Positions 54,005 through 62,061 are shown, counted from the first letter of the stretch. The stretch is DNA of 64,000 nucleotides from Hymenobacter sp. BRD128 (GCF_013256625.1 NZ_CP053908.1:2790001-2854000); one strand, 5' to 3'. The notes: generated by a model from the sequence alone, not told the origin. Made by a program: numbers and translations.

Positions 54005-55135
54005 CTATAATCTGCGCATCAGCTTCTCGACCATCACCGTTTTCCAGGCCTCAAACGTGCCAGCCACGATTTGCTTGCGCGCTTCCTTCACCAGCCAGAG
54101 GTAAAAGGTAAGGTTGTGCTGCGAAGCAATTTGCGCGCCCAGTATCTCCTTCGAGTGAATGAGGTGGCGCAGATACGCCTTGGAGTAGAAGCTGCTCACA
54201 TGCCCGCCCAGCGCTTCATCAATGGGCGAAAAGTCATCGGCCCACTTCTTGCTGCCCACGTTGATAATGCCCTGGGTGGTGAAGAGCATACCGTTGCGGG
54301 CATTGCGGGTCGGCATCACGCAGTCGAACATATCGACCCCTAGCGCAATGTTTTCCAAGATGTTGGCCGGCGTGCCCACGCCCATGAGGTAGCGCGGCTT
54401 GTCCTGGGGCAGGATGTCGCAGACCAGCTCCGTCATCTCGTACATCAGCTCGGCGGGCTCGCCCACGCTCAGGCCGCCGATGGCGTTGCCGGCGCGGCCC
54501 TGCGCGGCGACAAACTCGGCCGACTGCACGCGCAAGTCCTTGAAAGTGCTGCCTTGCACGATGGGAAAGAGCGTCTGCTCGTAGCCATAGAGCGGCTCGG
54601 TGCTGTCGAGCCGCGCGATGCAACGCCTGAGCCAGCGGTGCGTCATGTCCAGGGAGCGGCGGGCGTAGTCGTACTCGCAGGGCCAGGGCGTGCACTCGTC
54701 GAAGGCCATAATGATGTCGGCCCCGATGCGGCGCTGAATATCCATCACGCCCTCGGGTGAAAACAGGTGCTTCGAGCCGTCGATGTGCGAGCGGAAGGTG
54801 ACACCTTCTTCCTTAATCTTACGGGTGCCGCTGAGCGAAAATACCTGGTAACCGCCGCTATCGGTGAGAATGGGGCCATCCCAGCCATTGAACTGGTGCA
54901 GGCCGCCGGCGGCTTGCAGCACGTCGAGGCCGGGGCGCAGGTAGAGGTGGTAGGTATTGCCGAGGATAATCTGGGCCTGCACGTCGGCTTTCAGCTCGCG
55001 CTGGCCCACCGCCTTCACGGTGCCGGCCGTGCCGACGGGCATAAAAATGGGTGTTTCGATGGCACCGTGGGCCGTGGTGAGGTGGCCGGCGCGGGCCTTG
55101 GTGCCGGGGTCGCGGGCTAGTACATCAAACTTCAT
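54005..55135 (-). CDS. tgt: Queuine tRNA-ribosyltransferase (tRNA-guanine transglycosylase)
   Basis: Tgt exchanges guanine-34 of GUN-anticodon tRNAs for the queuosine precursor preQ1. 376 residues, a TIM-barrel. It has general acid Asp92 in ILTDSGGYQVFSLSG, the FDECTPWP segment, the GGLSVGEPAELMYEM loop and the nucleophile Asp in GVDMFDCVMPTRNARNG. The zinc-site cysteines of proteobacterial enzymes (CxCxxC) are missing: the region reads WADDFSPIDEALGGHVSSFY then SKAYLRHL, a Bacteroidota-type version. A TAATTTTG box lies 5 nt before ATG 55135. queA is encoded 5.7 kb away. Confidence 0.96.
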   Translation of the reverse strand: MKFDVLARDPGTKARAGHLTTAHGAIETPIFMPVGTAGTVKAVGQRELKADVQAQIILGNTYHLYLRPGLDVLQAAGGLHQFNGWDGPILTDSGGYQVFSLSGTRKIKEEGVTFRSHIDGSKHLFSPEGVMDIQRRIGADIIMAFDECTPWPCEYDYARRSLDMTHRWLRRCIARLDSTEPLYGYEQTLFPIVQGSTFKDLRVQSAEFVAAQGRAGNAIGGLSVGEPAELMYEMTELVCDILPQDKPRYLMGVGTPANILENIALGVDMFDCVMPTRNARNGMLFTTQGIINVGSKKWADDFSPIDEALGGHVSSFYSKAYLRHLIHSKEILGAQIASQHNLTFYLWLVKEARKQIVAGTFEAWKTVMVEKLMRRL

Positions 55136-55140
55136 TCTGC

Positions 55141-55165
55141 CAAAATTACCGCCGGCTTACCTTTG
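55141..55165. promoter_or_regulatory. Divergent -7 boxes for tgt and the glycosyltransferase
   Basis: Minus strand TAATTTTG (55148-55141) for tgt and plus strand TACCTTTG (55158-55165) for the glycosyltransferase. Both fit TAnnTTTG exactly and lie 5 and 12 nt from their start codons, so both mRNAs would have very short leaders. Confidence 0.6.
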
Positions 55166-55177
55166 CGGACTAGTCCC

Positions 55178-55915
55178 GTGTTGTTACCTCCGCTCCCGCA
55201 CCTGCCCCCTGCCCTGCTTTTGTTGCCTTTGCTGCTGGTGCAGCTGTGGTTTTGGGGGCGCTATTTCCGGCCTTTCACGCGCCGGCCGGCGGAGGCGGAA
55301 GCTAGCGAGCCGGGCCCCGATACCGAGCCGGTATCCATTATTCTCTGCGCCCACAATGAGTTGGAAAACCTGCGCGAGCTGGTGCCGTTGCTGCTGCGCC
55401 AGGATTATCCGGCCGGCTTCGAGCTGGTGCTCATCGACGACCGCAGCCAGGACGATACTTACCTCTACGCCCAGCAGCTGAGCCAATATTACCCCGGCCG
55501 CTTCCGGCTCGTGACGGTGGGCCACACGCCGGCCGGCTTTGCGCCCAAGAAATATGCGCTCACGCTCGGCATTAAAGCCGCCCGCCACGAGCGCCTGCTC
55601 TTCACCGATGCCGACTGCCGCCCTGTCAGCCCCGCCTGGCTGCGCCTGATGCAGCGCGGCTTCAGTACTCCCCACCCCTACCGGGGAGGGGCCGGGGGGA
55701 GGCTAGCGCCGCTATCGTGCTGGGCTTCTCCGGCTACGCCGAGCTGCCGGGCCTGCTCAACCAACTCATTCGCTACGAAACGCTGCTCACCGGCGCGCAG
55801 TACCTCAGCTTCGCCTGGGGGGGCCGGCCCTACATGGGCGTGGGCCGCAACCTGGCCTATACCCGCGCCACCTTCAACAGTACCAAGGGGTTTGCCAGCC
55901 ACATCCGGCGCCTGA
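55178..55915 (+). CDS. Glycosyltransferase family 2, N-terminal part (frameshifted)
   Basis: Inner-membrane GT2 enzyme. It has an N-terminal TM helix (LPPALLLLPLLLVQLWFWGR) and the GT-A core VSIILCAHNELENLRELVPL, FELVLIDDRSQDDTYLYA and the metal-binding LLFTDADCRPVSP. The genuine frame ends around 55670-55700 in a C/G-rich stretch; the codons after that to 55915 are out of frame. The rest of the enzyme is at 55717-56364. The start is taken as GTG 55178, 12 nt after the -7 box; the TTG 55163 is part of that box. The whole gene is 55178-56364. Confidence 0.85.
   Translation: MLLPPLPHLPPALLLLPLLLVQLWFWGRYFRPFTRRPAEAEASEPGPDTEPVSIILCAHNELENLRELVPLLLRQDYPAGFELVLIDDRSQDDTYLYAQQLSQYYPGRFRLVTVGHTPAGFAPKKYALTLGIKAARHERLLFTDADCRPVSPAWLRLMQRGFSTPHPYRGGAGGRLAPLSCWASPATPSCRACSTNSFATKRCSPARSTSASPGGAGPTWAWAATWPIPAPPSTVPRGLPATSGA
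55668..55702. repeat. G/C-rich palindromic insert within the glycosyltransferase gene
   Basis: CTCCCC-N9-GGGGAG then GGGGCCGGGGGGAGG. The last 15 bases recur exactly in the hairpin after rsmG (57784-57798). It lies in the GT gene exactly at the frame break, between ..RLMQRGFST and SAAIVLGFSGYAE.., where the family needs no such stretch. Confidence 0.55.
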
Positions 55916-56364
55916 GCGGCGACGACGACCTGCTGGTGCAGGATGCAGTGGCCGCCGGCGCCCGCGTGGCCGTAGTGGCCGATGCACCCGCCCAAACCCT
56001 GAGCCAGCCCGCCGAAACCTGGGCGGCGTGGTGGCGCCAGAAGCGCCGCCACCTCTCGGCGGGCAGCCGCTACCGGGCCGGCGACCGCCGCCGAATCGGC
56101 CTTTTTATGGGCAGCAACGCGCTTTTTTACGCCCTCACGCCGGTCGTTCTGGCAGTTGGATGGAATCGCGAAAACTTGGTATCTTTGGGAATAATATGGT
56201 TGGCGCGAACATTGTTGGCGTTGCTTGTTTATGTACCTCTGGCGCGCCGCTTGCGCACCACGCTGCCGCCGCTAGCTTTGCCGGCACTCGATTTTCTATA
56301 CTTTGTCCTCTATTGCGCCTGGGGTTTATCCTTGCTCCGCCGCCGCCCGCTCCAATGGAAGTAA
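55717..56364 (+). CDS. Glycosyltransferase family 2, C-terminal part (frameshifted)
   Basis: Second half of the GT2 enzyme: IVLGFSGYAELPGLLNQLIR, RNLAYTRATF, the acceptor-side Asp motif SGDDDLLVQDA and the (Q/R)xxRW-like WWRQKRRHLSAGSRY, followed by three TM helices (LFMGSNALFYALTPVVLAV, LVSLGIIWLARTLLALLVYV, LDFLYFVLYCAWGLSL). The frame is open upstream of 55717 as GAG GCT AGC GCC GCT ATC, so there is no natural start here. One more base in the upstream G runs would join it to the N-terminal part. Its stop overlaps the sigma factor start by 10 nt. Confidence 0.85.
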   Translation: MLGFSGYAELPGLLNQLIRYETLLTGAQYLSFAWGGRPYMGVGRNLAYTRATFNSTKGFASHIRRLSGDDDLLVQDAVAAGARVAVVADAPAQTLSQPAETWAAWWRQKRRHLSAGSRYRAGDRRRIGLFMGSNALFYALTPVVLAVGWNRENLVSLGIIWLARTLLALLVYVPLARRLRTTLPPLALPALDFLYFVLYCAWGLSLLRRRPLQWK

Positions 56365-56978
56365 ATTCTGCTGATATTCAGAAACAGTTCTCGTCCAAGG
56401 CTAAGCACGATTTTAAGCTTATCCGGGCGGCCGTGGACCACGGCGACGAGAAGGCCTACGCCGAGCTGATGCACATCTACAAAAAGCCGGTGTTTCACGT
56501 CGTGCTCAAGATGGTGCGCAACCCCGACGATGCCGAAGACCTGACCATCGAGGCCTTCGCCAAGGCGTTTAAGAACCTGCACAAGTTCAACCCCGAGTTT
56601 GCGTTCAGCACCTGGCTTTTCCGCATTGCCACCAACAACTGCATCGACTTTATTCGCAAGAATAAAATCAAGACCATGAGCATCGACTCGGCGGTGAAAA
56701 TGGGCGACGGCGACGAGATTCAGCTCGAATTCAGAGACAACGACCTCAACCCGGCCGACACGACGATTAAGAACCAGAAAATCGAAATCATGCGCCACGT
56801 CGTGTCGCGCCTGCCCGATAAATACCAGCGCCTCGTGAGTTTGCGCTACTTCGACGAGCTCAGCTACGAAGAAATTGCCACCGAACTAAAAGCCCCGCTT
56901 GGCACCGTGAAAGCGCAGCTGCACCGCGCCCGCGAGCTGCTCTTTGATATGGTGAAGGACAAGAAAGAGTTTATTTAA
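56355..56978 (+). CDS. RNA polymerase sigma factor, ECF (sigma-70) family
   Basis: 207 residues: sigma region 2 (AYAELMHIYKKPVFHVVLKM, PDDAEDLTIEAFAKAFKNLH, FAFSTWLFRIATNNCIDFIR) and region 4 (LPDKYQRLVSLRYFDELSYE, EIATELKAPLGTVKAQLHRA) with the DNA-reading helix near the C-terminus. It probably directs transcription of a stress or envelope regulon. No anti-sigma gene is adjacent: downstream come a MITE-like repeat and rsmG. ATG 56355 lies within the end of the GT2 gene (10-nt overlap), suggesting coupled translation; the longer upstream frame is only GT2 sequence out of frame. Confidence 0.94.
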   Translation: MEVNSADIQKQFSSKAKHDFKLIRAAVDHGDEKAYAELMHIYKKPVFHVVLKMVRNPDDAEDLTIEAFAKAFKNLHKFNPEFAFSTWLFRIATNNCIDFIRKNKIKTMSIDSAVKMGDGDEIQLEFRDNDLNPADTTIKNQKIEIMRHVVSRLPDKYQRLVSLRYFDELSYEEIATELKAPLGTVKAQLHRARELLFDMVKDKKEFI

Positions 56979-57000
56979 TTTTGCCGCTGGCATGACTCCT

Positions 57001-57104
57001 AGAACGTCATGCTGAGCTTGCCGAAGCATCTTGCTCGCGCCGCCAGGGATACTACACCCTCACGATTCGGGCGAGATGCTTCGGCAAGCTCAGCATGACG
57101 TTCT
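57001..57104. repeat. MITE-like palindromic element, copy 2
   Basis: A 104-bp element with 37-bp inverted ends (57001-57037 and 57068-57104, 35 of 37 identical) starting AGAACGTCATGCTGAGCTTG. The core, read in reverse complement, matches the core of the 25628-25727 copy. It lies between the sigma factor gene and rsmG. Confidence 0.85.
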
Positions 57105-57141
57105 ATTTTTTTAGCCTTCCCTGTTTCAACTTGCCTTTCGC

Positions 57142-57756
57142 ATGTCGCTTCTCACCACCTACTTCCCCCACCTCACTCCGCAGCAGCTAGCCCAGTTTGC
57201 GCGCCTCGAAACCGAATTTAAAGCCTGGAACGCGCAAATAAACCTGGTGGCCCGCACCGACACCGACAACCTGCTGGAGCGGCACATTCTGCACTCGCTG
57301 GGCATTGCCAAAGTGGTGCAGTTTCCGGCCGGTAGCGCGGTGCTGGATGTGGGCACGGGCGGCGGCCTGCCGGGGCTGCCGCTGGCCATTCTGTTCCCGG
57401 AGGTAAAGTTTCACCTCGTCGATAGCATCGGCAAAAAGATTCGCGCCGTGCAGTTTATGGCCGCCGACCTGGGCCTGGCCAACGTGACGGCCGAACAAAC
57501 CCGCGCCGAGCAGGTACACGCCAAGTTCGACTTTGTGGTGAGCCGCGCCGTGGCCCGGCTAGCCACCTTCCACCCCTGGATAGCCCACCGCTACAAGGCC
57601 AAGCCCGCCAAAGGGGCCGGGCTGTACTACCTCAAAGGCGGCGACCTGACCGAGGAAATTGCCGAAAGCGGCCTGGTGACGCGGGAAGTGAACCTAGCCG
57701 ATTTTTTTGCGGGTGAGTTTTTCGAGACGAAGAAGGTGGTGGTAGTGCCGGTGTAA
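57142..57756 (+). CDS. rsmG: 16S rRNA (guanine-527-N7)-methyltransferase RsmG
   Basis: RsmG (GidB) methylates N7 of G527 in 16S rRNA. 204 residues, Rossmann-fold with the SAM motif VLDVGTGGGLPGLPLAILFP, motif II FHLVDSIGKKIRAVQFM, and VTAEQTRAEQVHAKFDFVVS with RAVARL, which holds the conserved RA-VA motif. The N-terminal helices LTPQQLAQFARLETEFKAWN and NLVARTDTDNLLERHIL are typical. Start ATG 57142. A G/C-rich hairpin begins directly after the stop. Confidence 0.96.
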   Translation: MSLLTTYFPHLTPQQLAQFARLETEFKAWNAQINLVARTDTDNLLERHILHSLGIAKVVQFPAGSAVLDVGTGGGLPGLPLAILFPEVKFHLVDSIGKKIRAVQFMAADLGLANVTAEQTRAEQVHAKFDFVVSRAVARLATFHPWIAHRYKAKPAKGAGLYYLKGGDLTEEIAESGLVTREVNLADFFAGEFFETKKVVVVPV

Positions 57757-57798
57757 CCTCCCCCGGCTACTCTCCAAAAGCGCGGGGCCGGGGGGAGG
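57757..57798. terminator. G/C-rich hairpin between rsmG and the MscS gene
   Basis: CCTCCCCCGGC (57757-57767) and GCCGGGGGGAGG (57787-57798) form an 11-bp stem with a one-base bulge and a 19-nt loop. It sits flush with the rsmG stop, between convergent genes, and probably ends both transcripts. There are no T runs. It belongs to the same repeat family as the insert at 55668. Confidence 0.5.
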
Positions 57799-57810
57799 TG
57801 ACCCGCACAG

Positions 57811-58611
57811 CTAGCTCTTCTTCGCCGGCTGCGCAAATAGTTGCTGCAGCTTCTCCATTAGTCGGTTGCGGGTGGCGTCTTCCTGGCCGGGGGCGGTGTA
57901 GGCGCGGAAGGCCACCGTCATGGTAGCGCCGGGCTTGAGGCTAAGAAGCATCACTTCGGGCGCGGGGTCGGGCAGCACTTGCGCATCTTTCCCGAGCATG
58001 GGCAGGGCCTGCCGGCGCAGGGCGTCGAGGTCGGTGGCGGCGTCGAGCTCCAGTTGAATTTCGACCAGCGCCCGCTGCGGGTGGGCTTTATTGACAATAA
58101 CGCCGTTGGAGGTGGCCCCGTTGGGCAGAATAACGGTGTCGCCCTGGGGCGTGAGCAGTAGGGTATTAAAAATCTGAATGGCCTGCACGGTGCCGCTCTT
58201 ACCCTGACTTTCAATAACATCACCCACCGTGAAGGGCTTGAAAATCAAAATCAAAACGCCCCCCGCGAAGTTGGCCAGGGTGCCTTGCAGGGCTAGCCCT
58301 ACGGCCAGGCCGGCGGCGCCCAGAATGGCCACGAACGACGTGGTTCCGAAGCCCGCCATACCCGCTGCCGAGATGAGCAGCAGCACCTTGAGGGCAATGC
58401 TGAACATGCTGCTGAGGAAGGAACTCAGCGATACATCGAGCCGCGACGTAGCCGCCGACACCAGCCGGCTAGCCCAGCCAATCAACCACCAGCCAATCAC
58501 CAGCAGCACGAGGGCCGCCAGCAGCCGGGGCAGGTACAACACCACGAGGCTGGTGAGGCGCTCGCCATAAATACTAAGCTGAGAAACGGAAAGTGGCACG
58601 GCAAAAAGCAT
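57811..58611 (-). CDS. MscS-family mechanosensitive channel
   Basis: 266 residues, the short single-module MscS form. It has three TM helices: TM1 LVVLYLPRLLAALVLLVIGW, TM2 FLSSMFSIALKVLLLISAAG and the pore helix TM3 with the Ala/Gly pattern AILGAAGLAVGLALQGTLAN then FAGGVLI. The beta domain follows (FKPFTVGDVIESQGKSGTVQ, LPNGATSNGVIVN), then the C-terminal alpha/beta domain. It opens under membrane tension in osmotic downshock. It complements the mscL gene at 5.9 kb. Start ATG 58611. Confidence 0.93.
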   Translation of the reverse strand: MLFAVPLSVSQLSIYGERLTSLVVLYLPRLLAALVLLVIGWWLIGWASRLVSAATSRLDVSLSSFLSSMFSIALKVLLLISAAGMAGFGTTSFVAILGAAGLAVGLALQGTLANFAGGVLILIFKPFTVGDVIESQGKSGTVQAIQIFNTLLLTPQGDTVILPNGATSNGVIVNKAHPQRALVEIQLELDAATDLDALRRQALPMLGKDAQVLPDPAPEVMLLSLKPGATMTVAFRAYTAPGQEDATRNRLMEKLQQLFAQPAKKS

Positions 58612-58676
58612 AGAAAAGGGAGGCTGAGGCCACGCCCATTGGTGCGGCCTAAATAAATATAACGGCCAAAGCGAGG

Positions 58677-60749
58677 CTAGCGGGGCGCTTTCAGCAGCTC
58701 GACGCGCAGCATTTTATCGCCGATTTCGAGCTGCTGCACCACGCTCATGCCCTGCACCACCTGAGCAAAAATGGTATAGCGGCCGTCGAGGTGCGGCGTG
58801 GGCTGGTGGGTAAAAAAGAACTGGCAGCTCTCGGTATCCTTGCCGGCCGAGGCTAGCCCCACGGCCCCCGCCCCGTAGGTGAGCCGGGCAAATTCGGAGC
58901 GCAGGGTGTAGGGCGTGCTGCCCGAGCCATCGCCGCGCGGGTCGCCGCCCTGGGCCACAAAATCGGGCACCACGCGGTGAAAATACAGGCCGTCGTAGAA
59001 GTGCTGTTTTAGCAAGCTCACGAAGCTAGCTACCGAGCCGGGCGCTTCTACCACCTTCAATTCGAGCGTGATAACGCCCTTAGCCGTCGTCAGCTGCACG
59101 CGCTGGCCCACCGGTATAGTCTGTACCAGCGCCCAGTCGATGGGGTGCTGGCTGGCCGGGCCCACCGGCGCGGGCGTCGGGGTCGGCTTCTTTTCGAGCT
59201 TGTCGAGGGCTTGCTGCAAGCCTAGCCAGGCCTCGATTTCGCGGGGCAGCGTGAGCTTGCTTTGGGCCTGGCGGAGGGCGGTCAGGTCTTCGGCCTGGGG
59301 CGCGGGTACCAGCGCGGCGTTGCCAAACGCCTCGGCAGCGGTGGCTAGTTGAGCCACGTCGCCACCGGCCAGGGCCCGGCGCAGGGCAGCAGTAAAATCC
59401 GTTTGCCGAGCCGCGGGAAAGCGTTTATTACCCCGCAAACTCACCAGCGCGGCCAGCGCCGTGCCGGGCACGATGGTCGGGCCCGTAGTTAGCGCGGCTT
59501 CTTTAGCCAGGAAGTCGAATTGCGCCGGGTCTTCGCCCAGGGCCGTGAGCAGGGCCGCGCGCTCGTATTGGTTGGCAGTTTTTTGGTAGCGCTGGTGAAT
59601 GGTGTCGGCCAGGGCCGGGCGCTGCTCGGCGGCAGCGTGGCGCAGGGCGGCTTGCAGCAGCGTGGCCCGCGTGCGCCAGTGCACGGCGCTTTTTGCCGAA
59701 AATGTGATGCCGGCTACGTAGCGCAGCCGGTCTACCTCATTGTCGGTATTGGCCGTGTCGTGGGCGGTTTTCAGAAACCACTCGGCGGCGGTAAGCGACT
59801 CTTGCGGCAGGGGGGCGCTCAACGCCCGGCCGGCGCAGCGTACGCGCAGGCTGTCGGCGGCGTTGGTTTTGACTTGCAGAATTACTTCGTTCGCCGTTTT
59901 GCCCGGCCACCGCACCGCACTTATCACCGTAATAGGATTGGTGGGCAATGACCGCAGCACCGCGATGCGCACCCGGTGGTCGGGGTCCTTGCTAGCTCTT
60001 AGCAAAGCGGCAAACGCCGCCGGCCGCGCCACCCGGCCCAGCGCCGTAGCGCAGTTTTCGCGCACAAAATAATCGGGGTCGCTAGCCCCTGCTTTCACCA
60101 AAACCGGCAGTGCTGCCCTAGCCAGCGTTGAGTCTTGCCCGCGCATGCGGGTGAGGGCGGCCGAGGCGCCGGCCCGCGCCGGGGCTAGCCGGGCGCCGGG
60201 CAGCACCAGCAGCGACGCGGCGCGGCGCACCACTTCGGGCGTGGCTAGCCCGCGCAGGCTGGCCCGGTACAGCGCCCACGCTTGGCCGGGCGCGGCGGCC
60301 GAGTCGGGGCCGGGCGGCTTTATTTCCCAGATTTGGCTCACGGTGCGGCGCGTGACGCAGCGGCCCAGGGCCTCGTAGGCGGCGCGGCGGGCTAGCGAGC
60401 TGGTTTCGGGCTGGGCGAGGCGCTGGGCCAGGGCCGGCGCGGCCGCGCTGTCGCCGGTCTGCCCCAGGGCGTAGGCGGCGGCGCGGCGCACGGCGGGACT
60501 GGCATCGCGCAGCAGCGGCAGCAGGGCAGGCACGGCTTTCTTATCCTGCACCGAAGCCAGCGCTTCGGCGGCGGCGGCCCGGTAGGTGGCGCTTTTGCTT
60601 TGCAAGAAGGGCAGCAGCGCGGCCGTCTGACGCTCGTCCTGGGCGGTGGCGATGCGGCGGCGCACGGCATCGGCGTAGGGGTGAGCGGGCGGCGCGGCGG
60701 CGCTGGCCAGCAGCGGCAGCACCGCCAAAAAGAACGTAGAAAGGCGCAT
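58677..60749 (-). CDS. HEAT-repeat protein with C-terminal cyclophilin-type peptidyl-prolyl isomerase
   Basis: 690 residues, exported (signal peptide MRLSTFFLAVLPLLASAAAP). Residues about 25-500 are HEAT-like repeats, recognisable as A-x-x-A-L-x-x-x-x-D blocks (YRAAAAEALASVQDKKAVPA, VRRAAAYALGQTGDSAAAPA, VRENCATALGRVARPAAFAA). Residues about 525-690 are a cyclophilin domain (ASFVSLLKQHFYDGLYFHRV, VPDFVAQGGDPRGDGSG, SCQFFFTHQPTPHLDGRYTI) with the catalytic Arg in FHRV. It probably helps fold or inspect periplasmic/outer membrane proteins. ATG 60749 is chosen for the signal peptide. It is divergent from queA. Confidence 0.9.
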   Translation of the reverse strand: MRLSTFFLAVLPLLASAAAPPAHPYADAVRRRIATAQDERQTAALLPFLQSKSATYRAAAAEALASVQDKKAVPALLPLLRDASPAVRRAAAYALGQTGDSAAAPALAQRLAQPETSSLARRAAYEALGRCVTRRTVSQIWEIKPPGPDSAAAPGQAWALYRASLRGLATPEVVRRAASLLVLPGARLAPARAGASAALTRMRGQDSTLARAALPVLVKAGASDPDYFVRENCATALGRVARPAAFAALLRASKDPDHRVRIAVLRSLPTNPITVISAVRWPGKTANEVILQVKTNAADSLRVRCAGRALSAPLPQESLTAAEWFLKTAHDTANTDNEVDRLRYVAGITFSAKSAVHWRTRATLLQAALRHAAAEQRPALADTIHQRYQKTANQYERAALLTALGEDPAQFDFLAKEAALTTGPTIVPGTALAALVSLRGNKRFPAARQTDFTAALRRALAGGDVAQLATAAEAFGNAALVPAPQAEDLTALRQAQSKLTLPREIEAWLGLQQALDKLEKKPTPTPAPVGPASQHPIDWALVQTIPVGQRVQLTTAKGVITLELKVVEAPGSVASFVSLLKQHFYDGLYFHRVVPDFVAQGGDPRGDGSGSTPYTLRSEFARLTYGAGAVGLASAGKDTESCQFFFTHQPTPHLDGRYTIFAQVVQGMSVVQQLEIGDKMLRVELLKAPR

Positions 60750-60786
60750 AGAGCACGGCGTTGAGGCTGCAAGTAACGGGCGGCCC

Positions 60787-60794
60787 GACCTTTG
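60787..60794 (+). promoter_or_regulatory. -7 box GACCTTTG upstream of queA
   Basis: A one-mismatch TAnnTTTG box, 19 nt before ATG 60814, in the 64-bp divergent region shared with the HEAT-cyclophilin gene. Confidence 0.45.
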
Positions 60795-60813
60795 CCCCAT
60801 CAAGCTGCCTTTT

Positions 60814-62061
60814 ATGTCTAGTTCTCCCGACCCGCACCAGCTCCGCATCCAGGATTTTCACTACGACCTGCCCGCCGAGCGCATTGCCCCCGAGCCCCTG
60901 CCCGACCGCGCCGCCAGCAAGCTGCTCGTGAGCCGCCAGGGCGTTATTGCTGACAAGAGATTTCGTGACCTGCCCGGCGAGCTACCGGCCGATAGTCTGC
61001 TGATTTTCAACGACACGCGCGTGGTGCGGGCCCGGCTGCTGGCCCAGCGGCCCACCGGCGGCGTAGTTGAGCTGTTTTGCCTGGAGCCGGTGGCCCCGCA
61101 CCGGGCCATTGAGCCGGCCTTGCAGCAAACCGGGGCTTGCACCTGGCGCTGCCTGGTGGGCAACGGCCGCCGCTGGAAAAGCGGACCCGTACAGCTCCAT
61201 TTCAGCTTTGCCGGCCAGCCGGCCATGCTCACCGCCACGCGGCAGGCCCACGAGGCCAGCGGCGAAAGCCTGATTGATTTCAGCTGGGAGCCCACTTCGC
61301 TGCCCTTTGCCGAAGTGCTGCGGGCGGCCGGCCACCTGCCGCTGCCGCCCTACCTGCACCGCGCCGATACAGCCGCCGATGCCGTGCGCTACCAGACCGT
61401 ATACGCCGCCCACGAGGGCGCCGTGGCCGCGCCCACCGCCGGCCTGCATTTTACCCCCGAGGTGCTGGCCGACTTGGCCGCGCGCGGCATGGCCAGCGGC
61501 TACGTGACCCTCCACGTGGGCGCCGGCACGTTTCAGCCCGTGAAAGCCGGAACGATGGCCGACCATCCTATGCACGCCGAGCCGATAATCGTGCAGGCCA
61601 GCTTGTTGCGCCAGCTGCTCGGGCACCGGCCGCGCCCGGTTATCGCGGTGGGCACCACCAGCCTGCGCACCCTCGAAAGCCTGTATTGGCTGGGCGCAGC
61701 GCTGGCCCGGCAGCCGGCCGGCCCCGGCGCCGAGCTGCGCGTGGACCAGTGGCAGCCCTACGCTCCGCTAGCCCCCGCCGAATCCGAAATATCGCCCGAA
61801 GCAGCACTACAAGCCTTGCTTGATTACCTTGACGCTACCGGCTCGGCGGCCGTGGAGGCCAGCACGCAGCTGCTCATCGCGCCGGGCTACCGCTTCCGGC
61901 TGGCGCAGGGACTCATTACCAATTTTCACCAGCCCGAAAGTACCCTGCTGCTGCTGGTAGCCGCGCTGCTGGGGCCGGCCTGGCGCCGGGTATACGACCA
62001 CGCGCTGGGCCACGGCTACCGGTTTTTAAGCTACGGCGATTCGTCGTTGCTTCTACCCTAG
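60814..62061 (+). CDS. queA: S-adenosylmethionine:tRNA ribosyltransferase-isomerase
   Basis: QueA adds the ribosyl part of SAM to preQ1-34 in tRNA, forming epoxyqueuosine; with tgt it makes two successive steps of queuosine synthesis. 415 residues, longer than E. coli QueA (356). Conserved parts: DFHYDLPAERIAPEPLPDRA, LLIFNDTRVVRARLLA, AGHLPLPPYLHR, RYQTVYAAHEGAVAAPTAGL with HF, YVTLHVGAGTFQPVKAG and FHQPESTLLLLVAALLG. The extra length is in the middle/C-terminal part (about 275-340). Start ATG 60814 gives a normal N-terminus. Confidence 0.95.
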   Translation: MSSSPDPHQLRIQDFHYDLPAERIAPEPLPDRAASKLLVSRQGVIADKRFRDLPGELPADSLLIFNDTRVVRARLLAQRPTGGVVELFCLEPVAPHRAIEPALQQTGACTWRCLVGNGRRWKSGPVQLHFSFAGQPAMLTATRQAHEASGESLIDFSWEPTSLPFAEVLRAAGHLPLPPYLHRADTAADAVRYQTVYAAHEGAVAAPTAGLHFTPEVLADLAARGMASGYVTLHVGAGTFQPVKAGTMADHPMHAEPIIVQASLLRQLLGHRPRPVIAVGTTSLRTLESLYWLGAALARQPAGPGAELRVDQWQPYAPLAPAESEISPEAALQALLDYLDATGSAAVEASTQLLIAPGYRFRLAQGLITNFHQPESTLLLLVAALLGPAWRRVYDHALGHGYRFLSYGDSSLLLP

